A DNA stretch of 10,473 nucleotides, from positions 1 to 10,473 of the forward strand of contig CAZTKP010000089.1 of the NCBI GenBank assembly GCA_964614215.1, written 5' to 3'. How positions within the stretch are numbered: position 1 is the stretch's first letter; each line of letters opens with the position of its first letter. Source of the stretch: CAZTKP01 sp964614215. Lineage in GTDB: Bacteria; UBP6; UBA1177. The notes under the pieces were generated by a model. The model was given only the letters and a program-made list of their open reading frames with translations, did not search any database and was not told the origin of the DNA. Shown here in pieces: positions 6,357 through 10,473 of the stretch. Made by a program: the position numbers and the translations under genes.

Positions 6357-7091
6357 TCAGAGCTCGTCAAGCATAAAATCAATAAACTTGTCGTATTTTT
6401 CTACGAGTGAAGTATCCCAGCCTCCCCAGACGTCAAGAACTTCCATGTTGTTCGCGTCGATGAGAATGTTGTGAGGATAACCTTCGAGACCCATCTTCGT
6501 AAGAGTTGACTGAGACTGAAGATATCCGTATACGTAGTTGCCTTCTTCACCGTAAATATAAATGTTTGATTCCTTGAGATCGGCAATTTTATCGGGCTCA
6601 AGTGATACCTGAGGGCCGGAAAGCAGTCCGTTCATGATGACTACAAGTCTGAAACCTCTTTCTTTATATTCCGCCTTGTTCATTTTCGGAAGGTCTCTTT
6701 TTTCTACAACGCAGTACGGGCAGTCATAGGTGCTGACAACGAGCCAGACAAGCTTTGCGTCGGGGTTGTTGCCCTTATACCATTCGGCAAGAGCTCTTTC
6801 CCTGTCAAGTTCGTCAAAGAAAACAAGATTCTGTATAACGTCACCTCTACCGCCGGAACCCGATACTTCAGGGTAGTCCAGAGTGGTGATGTCAACGATG
6901 GTATCTGTGTCCGAGGTCTCAACAACATCTTCGTCTTCACCCTGCAGTTCTTTTTCAACTGTTTCAGCAGTGTCTTCATCATTAACGCTTTCGTCATTTG
7001 TTTCATTGGTGTCTGATCCTCCACAGCTCACTATTGAAAGTGCAAAAAAGACTGTGAAGAAGATTGTCGCGACTTGATTAAATTTTTTCAT
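6357..7091 (-). CDS. Thioredoxin-fold lipoprotein with CPYC active site and acidic linker
   Basis: This is a 244-residue protein. The signal is at residues 1-23 with lipobox I-V-S-C (Cys23). A strongly acidic Asn/Asp/Glu/Thr-rich linker follows at about 24-65, then a Gly-rich hinge (S-G-S-G-G-R-G). The thioredoxin-like domain starts near residue 85, with T-Y-D-C-P-Y-C at 121-127 and the expected cis-proline P206 in G-Y-P-H. C-P-Y-C is the classical glutaredoxin dithiol motif and differs from C-E-P-C of the next gene, so the two lipoproteins probably have different redox potentials or roles. An in-frame ATG at 7103 exists, but the ATG at 7091 is chosen because GGAG lies six bases upstream and gives M-K-K-F at the start of the signal. 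It follows the PP2C gene by 20 bases. It is anchored in the envelope; which membrane is unknown. The fold call is firm, the reaction inferred. Confidence 0.85.
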   Translation of the reverse strand: MKKFNQVATIFFTVFFALSIVSCGGSDTNETNDESVNDEDTAETVEKELQGEDEDVVETSDTDTIVDITTLDYPEVSGSGGRGDVIQNLVFFDELDRERALAEWYKGNNPDAKLVWLVVSTYDCPYCVVEKRDLPKMNKAEYKERGFRLVVIMNGLLSGPQVSLEPDKIADLKESNIYIYGEEGNYVYGYLQSQSTLTKMGLEGYPHNILIDANNMEVLDVWGGWDTSLVEKYDKFIDFMLDEL

Positions 7092-7111
7092 TACATGCTC
7101 CATAAAAAGTG

Positions 7112-7876
7112 TTATTCTTCAACTTTAACTAAAACTACTGTGATATTATCCTTTCCTCCGTTGGCGTTTGCGGCATCGATAAGTGCCTGAGATGTCTCAT
7201 CAAGTGAAAGTTCCTGAGCAAAGATACTTTCAATGTCAGGGTCTTTCACCATGTCTGAGAGTCCGTCTGAACAGAGAAGGTAGATCTCGCCCGGCTGAAC
7301 CTTGATCTTCTGGATATCGACGAGAACATTGTCCTTCATGCCCAGAGCTCTCATTATGACATTTTTATGAGGAAAGTTGGCGGCCTGTTCTTTGGTGATC
7401 TGTCCGGCCTTTATGTATTCGTTAACAAGCGAGTGGTCATCTGTTACCTGGCGGAGCGATCCGTCGTAAAAGCAGTAGCAGCGGCTGTCTCCTACATGGG
7501 AAACGTAGATCTCATCGGTATCGGTCGTAAGTATGGAAACAACAGTTGTTCCCATTCCGGCGTAAGAGGCATTAGTCGAGGAGCTGCTGTATATTCTTCT
7601 GTTGGCAAACTTTATTCCCACCATAAGTTTATTCGCATCGAGCGAGAGAGAAGGGTCCAGTTTGTAGGGCCATGTCATTTCCTCGTCTCTTGAAGACTTT
7701 AAAAAGAAATCCTCAACAGTTTTTACGGCGATCTCAGATGCCACTTCACCCGCATTGTGTCCGCCCATACCGTCGGCTACTACATAGACCCCCTGATCTT
7801 CAAGGATGGTGTAGTTGTCTTCGTTCAGCTCTCTTTTCATTCCGGGATGTGTTTTCCCGCTGCTTGTGTACTTCAT
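7112..7876 (-). CDS. PP2C-family Ser/Thr protein phosphatase (Stp1/PrpC type)
   Basis: This 254-residue cytoplasmic phosphatase has the usual length of bacterial PP2C enzymes and a full motif set: R15 and E19-D20 in R-E-L-N-E-D-N, D35-G36 in V-A-D-G-M-G-G-H, M-G-T-T at 108-111, H-V-G-D-S-R at 127-132, D-D-H-S-L at 146-150, C-S-D-G-L-S-D at 202-208 and G-K-D-N-I at 241-245. These Asp residues bind the Mn/Mg ions that activate water to dephosphorylate phospho-Ser/Thr. No membrane or sensor domain is attached. A GGAG site inside the last codons of the lipid kinase gene, six bases before the ATG, supports this start; the intergenic gap is only three bases. Bacterial PP2Cs usually reverse a Hanks-type kinase, but no kinase is in this window, so the partner must be elsewhere. 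The target is unknown. Confidence 0.95.
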   Translation of the reverse strand: MKYTSSGKTHPGMKRELNEDNYTILEDQGVYVVADGMGGHNAGEVASEIAVKTVEDFFLKSSRDEEMTWPYKLDPSLSLDANKLMVGIKFANRRIYSSSSTNASYAGMGTTVVSILTTDTDEIYVSHVGDSRCYCFYDGSLRQVTDDHSLVNEYIKAGQITKEQAANFPHKNVIMRALGMKDNVLVDIQKIKVQPGEIYLLCSDGLSDMVKDPDIESIFAQELSLDETSQALIDAANANGGKDNITVVLVKVEE

Positions 7877-7879
7877 GTT

Positions 7880-8806
7880 TTACTCCACAATTATGTTCAT
7901 GACAGGACCGGTATCTATTACCAGACTGCCCGATGATGTATAAAAATCTCCGTCGAGAGTATATTTGAAAGGTTTGTCTCTTTCTATCACGAATCTTTTT
8001 CCTATCGTATCGTCACAGCTGTCTGGAGGAAGAGAAAGTCCCAGCCATGCTCTGGGGATCTGGGGGATTATCTTCGCCTTGTCGTGAAAGGCCATCATGT
8101 GCGCTTTTGTGTGATCCGATGCCGCTCTGTGCATAAGTCTGAACCCGAGTCCCACTTCGGGAAGTGTGGATATGAGCGTTGCCAGATACGGTTGTCTGCC
8201 GAAATTGAAACTGTCAACTGTGATGTTCTGGTTCGTCGGTGAAAAAACCTCTCTGTAGATCGGGCCTCTTACAATGATCGAGCCCACGAGTGAAATAACG
8301 GCCTTGCCTGCGACCAGAGGTGAAGGGTCTCCGCTCCTGTGATACACGTCCATGAAGGAACAGACCGCTCCGTTGCCGAAAATAAAGCCGTACTTGTCAT
8401 TTGCCTTCAGGAGGGAAAGTTTCTTTGTTTTCATATCCTTTCCCTTTTTCATAGCCTTGACCACCCTTTTGAATATCGAGATGGAATTCCCTTTTATCCT
8501 TAAGTTCGTGGCTGTCTGGTTCATTGTTCCGCCTTTGAGTATGGCGAGTTTGGGAAGTGGTTTCTTCCCGTAGGTCTTTATCAGCGAACAGAGTGCGACA
8601 TGGACGGTTCCGTCTCCGCCGTTTACTGCAAGGACTTCAATATTTCTTGATTTGAAAAACTCCATTGCTTCATCCATTTTCTCAAATGAATCCGGCAGCT
8701 TGACTAATTCTCTGTCAGGTGCGCTGTCAATGAGTTTCTGTAATCTGGCGGGGTCTTTTCTGTTTTTTCTTGAGTATGGATTGGATATAAGTCCTATGCC
8801 GGGCAT
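7880..8806 (-). CDS. Diacylglycerol-kinase-catalytic-domain lipid kinase
   Basis: This 308-residue protein belongs to the DAGK_cat/NAD-kinase-like fold. An N-terminal I-S-N-P-Y-S lies at residues 6-11. The nucleotide-binding V-N-G-G-D-G-T-V is at 61-68. G-G-T-M-N-Q-T-A is at 92-99, in the form seen in a bacterial subfamily (G-G-T-M-N) rather than the G-T-x-N-D of DgkB. The C-terminal acidic D285-G-D287 corresponds to the D-G-E/D motif of the family. Such enzymes phosphorylate diacylglycerol or related lipids using ATP, feeding phosphatidic acid back to phospholipid synthesis. A GTG at 8815 is also in frame, but AAGGTG (8818-8813) would then be largely used up as the start itself; with the ATG at 8806 it sits as a well-spaced Shine-Dalgarno, so this start is chosen. 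It is the first gene after the consensus promoter and is followed by PP2C after three bases. The precise lipid substrate is not decided. Confidence 0.88.
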   Translation of the reverse strand: MPGIGLISNPYSRKNRKDPARLQKLIDSAPDRELVKLPDSFEKMDEAMEFFKSRNIEVLAVNGGDGTVHVALCSLIKTYGKKPLPKLAILKGGTMNQTATNLRIKGNSISIFKRVVKAMKKGKDMKTKKLSLLKANDKYGFIFGNGAVCSFMDVYHRSGDPSPLVAGKAVISLVGSIIVRGPIYREVFSPTNQNITVDSFNFGRQPYLATLISTLPEVGLGFRLMHRAASDHTKAHMMAFHDKAKIIPQIPRAWLGLSLPPDSCDDTIGKRFVIERDKPFKYTLDGDFYTSSGSLVIDTGPVMNIIVE

Positions 8807-8812
8807 TCTACA

Positions 8813-8818
8813 CACCTT
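8813..8818 (-). promoter_or_regulatory. Shine-Dalgarno AAGGTG deciding the lipid kinase start
   Basis: On the minus strand AAGGTG lies six bases before the ATG at 8806. It contains a possible GTG start in the same frame, three codons upstream of the ATG. The good spacing to the ATG argues that the GTG is part of the ribosome site, not the start. Confidence 0.6.
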
Positions 8819-8836
8819 ATTAAATAACAGACGAAA

Positions 8837-8864
8837 ATTATAGTAGTAAGGACTGTTTTGTCAA
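8837..8864 (-). promoter_or_regulatory. Consensus sigma70-type promoter for the minus-strand operon
   Basis: On the minus strand TTGACA (8864-8859) and TATAAT (8842-8837) are separated by 16 bases, matching both consensus hexamers at all twelve positions. The predicted transcription start is near 8830, giving a leader of roughly 25 bases before the lipid kinase ATG. An A/T tract at 8882-8890 lies upstream where an UP element could be. Because every downstream junction in the run is short, this could drive all eleven genes. An interrupted palindrome overlaps it, so it may be repressed despite its strength. Confidence 0.85.
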
Positions 8865-8882
8865 ATAAACAGAAGTCTACTA
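8841..8882. repeat. Interrupted inverted repeat over the operon promoter (candidate operator)
   Basis: The outer arms TAGTAG (8841-8846) and CTACTA (8877-8882), and the inner arms CTGTTT (8853-8858) and AAACAG (8867-8872), pair around an eight-base centre (8859-8866). The stretch between inner and outer arms is six bases on one side and four on the other, so the palindrome is not perfectly symmetric. The centre contains the -35 hexamer of the minus-strand promoter, and the left outer arm shares two bases with its -10. This is a plausible binding site for a dimeric repressor. As a terminator it fails, since no U-tract follows directly in either direction. Confidence 0.5.
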
Positions 8883-8980
8883 TAAAAAAACCAGCAGTTT
8901 TTACAGCAAAGCATAAACCGGATTTTTTTTACCAGTCATTCCAGGCAGTTGCTTATTAGGCACAAATCTCTATCTGAAAG

Positions 8981-9009
8981 TTGACAAACTCTAACTGATG
9001 TTATATTTA
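8981..9009 (+). promoter_or_regulatory. Probable sigma70-type promoter for the ComM-like gene
   Basis: TTGACA at 8981-8986 matches the -35 consensus perfectly. The -10 is less clear: TATATT at 9002-9007 (five of six, but a short 15-base spacer) or TATTTA at 9004-9009 (17-base spacer, weaker match). Transcription would start around 9014-9016, leaving a leader of roughly 22-24 bases with the GGAGG site in it. The -35 is about 117 bases from the oppositely oriented -35, so the two promoters are divergent and separate. The rest of this 231-base gene-free stretch holds two A/T tracts (8882-8890, 8922-8930) and nothing else I can name. Confidence 0.55.
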
Positions 9010-9025
9010 TACGAAAGCTCGGAAT

Positions 9026-9030
9026 GGAGG
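9026..9030 (+). promoter_or_regulatory. Shine-Dalgarno GGAGG for the ComM-like gene
   Basis: A perfect GGAGG lies seven bases before the ATG at 9038 and fixes that start; the protein then begins at the normal point for the family. Confidence 0.85.
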
Positions 9031-9037
9031 GTTGAAG

Positions 9038-10473
9038 ATGTTTACGATTTTAAAAAGCGGCTCTTTGTCGGGAATTGACGGCAGTGTTATTGATGTTGAA
9101 GTAGATATTTCAAAAGGTTTGCCCGGGTTTTCGATCGTGGGCCTGCCGGATAGCGCCGTCAGGGAGTCCAGAGAAAGGGTACGAACTTCTATCATAAACA
9201 GCGGTCATAAATTTCCGCAGAACAGGATAACCATCAACCTTGCGCCAGCGGGAATTAAAAAGGAAGGTGCGGGTTTTGATCTGGCGATAGCGGCATCGAT
9301 CCTGTCATCTATCTATACTATTGAGCCTGAAAATATCAGTAACTACATGATCGTAGGTGAACTCGCTCTTAACGGGGTGATAAAACCTGTGAGCGGAATT
9401 CTGCCTCTTGCCATAACTGCAAAAGAGGAAGGTTTCAGGGGCATAATCGTTCCCCAGGAGAATGGAGATGAGGCAGCTGCGATAACGGAGATCGGAGTTG
9501 TTACGGTAAATGATCTTAACGATATTCTTGACCTGTTGAGATACGGACCGCAGAAGTTCCATGAGAGCGTGGAGGAAAAAAGCGAAGTGAAGCATATGCT
9601 TGATTTCTTTGAGGTTCGCGGTCACGACCAGGCAAAGAGGGCGATAGAGATAGCGGCTGCCGGAGGGCATAATATTCTGATGATAGGGTCCCCCGGAAGC
9701 GGAAAGACGATGCTTGCCAGAAGGATACCGACTATTCTTCCGGAACTTGAAAGAGAGGAAAGCATTGAAACTACAAAACTTTTCAGCGTTTCCAATATGT
9801 TGAAAGGTAAAGGTCTGATAACGGAAAGACCGTTCAGGAGCCCCCATTCGACCTGTTCTCATATTGCTCTTGTCGGGGGCGGTTCTCCGCCAAAACCCGG
9901 AGAGGTTTCTCTTGCGCATAACGGAGTGCTTTTTCTTGATGAGCTGCCGGAATTTAACAGGAATACACTTGAGGTGCTCCGGCAGCCGATGGAAGACGGT
10001 GATGTTTCCATTTCAAGGGCGACTCAGACGGTTAAATATCCCTCTAATTTCATGCTTGTAGCCTCGATGAACCCCTGTCCCTGCGGCTATCTTTTTGACA
10101 GAAAGAGAAAGTGCACATGCAGCGCTTCGGCTGTGCACAGATACCAGCAGAAAATTTCAGGCCCGCTCCTGGACCGGATCGACATTTCCATAATCGTGAA
10201 TTCCGTTCCGTATGAAGATCTGAGAAATAAAAGTCAGGGTGAGAAAAGTGAAGACATCAGAAAGCGGGTCGTGAGGGCGAGAAAGATCCAGAAAGAGCGG
10301 TTCTCCGGTTCAGGATTTTATATCAATGCGAGAATGCAGGCCTCTGATATTGAAAAATACTGCGTGCTAGATGACGGAGCAGAAAATCTGCTTAAAAATG
10401 CCATGGAAAAAATGGGAATAAGTACCCGTGGATATTCAAGAATTCTTAAGGTCGGACGCACCATCGCCGATCT
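9038..10473 (+). CDS. comM: YifB/ComM-family Mg-chelatase-like AAA+ ATPase, C-terminus cut off
   Basis: 478 codons are present and the frame is still open at the right edge; the family is about 500-510 residues, so only a short tail is missing. The N-terminal ChlI-like (Lon-fold) domain spans about residues 1-165 (G-L-P-G-F-S-I-V-G-L-P near 29-39). The AAA+ core follows, with Walker A G-S-P-G-S-G-K-T at 217-224 and Walker B V-L-F-L-D-E at 297-302. A cysteine cluster (N-P-C-P-C-G from 345, then C-T-C) is the family's probable zinc-binding insert. L-L-D-R-I-D and R-G-Y-S-R-I-L of the C-terminal domain are also present. In naturally transformable Gram-negatives, ComM is a hexameric helicase that drives branch migration during integration of transforming DNA. 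The family is also widespread in non-competent bacteria, so competence cannot be inferred from this gene alone. It is transcribed divergently from the operon. Confidence 0.95.
   Translation, partial: MFTILKSGSLSGIDGSVIDVEVDISKGLPGFSIVGLPDSAVRESRERVRTSIINSGHKFPQNRITINLAPAGIKKEGAGFDLAIAASILSSIYTIEPENISNYMIVGELALNGVIKPVSGILPLAITAKEEGFRGIIVPQENGDEAAAITEIGVVTVNDLNDILDLLRYGPQKFHESVEEKSEVKHMLDFFEVRGHDQAKRAIEIAAAGGHNILMIGSPGSGKTMLARRIPTILPELEREESIETTKLFSVSNMLKGKGLITERPFRSPHSTCSHIALVGGGSPPKPGEVSLAHNGVLFLDELPEFNRNTLEVLRQPMEDGDVSISRATQTVKYPSNFMLVASMNPCPCGYLFDRKRKCTCSASAVHRYQQKISGPLLDRIDISIIVNSVPYEDLRNKSQGEKSEDIRKRVVRARKIQKERFSGSGFYINARMQASDIEKYCVLDDGAENLLKNAMEKMGISTRGYSRILKVGRTIAD

Noticed and set aside
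8883..8930. A- and T-tracts in the intergenic region as possible intrinsic terminators
   Set aside because: No GC-rich stem precedes either tract on the strand that would give a U-run, and divergent genes need no terminator here.
8891..8950. Near direct repeat CCAGCAGTT / CCAGGCAGTT about 50 bases apart
   Set aside because: Too short and inexact in a small AT-rich spacer to be separated from chance.
8978..8990. Short palindrome AGTT-GACA-AACT around the plus-strand -35
   Set aside because: Only four-base arms; most of the similarity to the other promoter is the -35 hexamer itself, so it is not evidence for a shared operator.
9305..9919. Open frame of 204 codons on the minus strand
   Set aside because: It is antisense to the AAA+ ATPase gene, including its Walker A region; composition is untypical (Arg/Ser/Phe-rich) and no family is recognised. 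Shadow frame.

Overview
The window looks like a chromosomal segment of a Gram-negative bacterium. It encodes three lipoproteins, periplasmic enzymes, an outer-membrane beta-barrel and the start of a polysaccharide-export lipoprotein. By eye the base composition is moderately AT-rich (not counted). The PfkB kinase and the barrel resemble Bacteroidota-type proteins as I remember them. The long Asp/Glu/Thr-rich linker after one lipobox is a style also seen in uncultured delta-proteobacterial and candidate-phylum genomes. I cannot place the organism more precisely. No mobile element, CRISPR array, rRNA or tRNA gene was seen.

Layout: bases 1-8806 are one unbroken run of eleven genes on the minus strand, the last cut by the left edge. 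In transcription order they are: a diacylglycerol-kinase-family lipid kinase, a PP2C phosphatase, a CPYC thioredoxin-fold lipoprotein, a CEPC TlpA/ResA-like lipoprotein, a DUF6029-like outer-membrane barrel, a small two-TM protein, a gamma-carbonic-anhydrase-like hexapeptide protein, a secreted UshA-type 5'-nucleotidase, an adenosine/ribokinase-type PfkB kinase, an SMR/EamA-like four-TM protein, and a Wza-type export lipoprotein. Junctions run from a 22-base overlap to a 32-base gap, and three are ATGA stop/start overlaps, so a single transcript is likely. Bases 8807-9037 form a divergent promoter region. A consensus sigma70-type promoter (TTGACA, 16 bases, TATAAT) faces the operon, and a 42-base interrupted palindrome covers its -35. 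A second promoter faces right into a YifB/ComM-type AAA+ ATPase, which is cut by the right edge.

How the genes may work together (inference): the two thioredoxin-fold lipoproteins sit directly before two envelope proteins. Each of those has exactly two cysteines in its mature or extracytoplasmic part: a C-x4-C in the last hairpin of the barrel, and C49/C74 in the periplasmic loop of the two-TM protein. This looks like a compact envelope disulfide module and is the most interesting point in the window. The 5'-nucleotidase and the adjacent nucleoside/sugar kinase could form a salvage pair. The four-TM protein and the export lipoprotein suggest the operon continues leftward into envelope glycan export.
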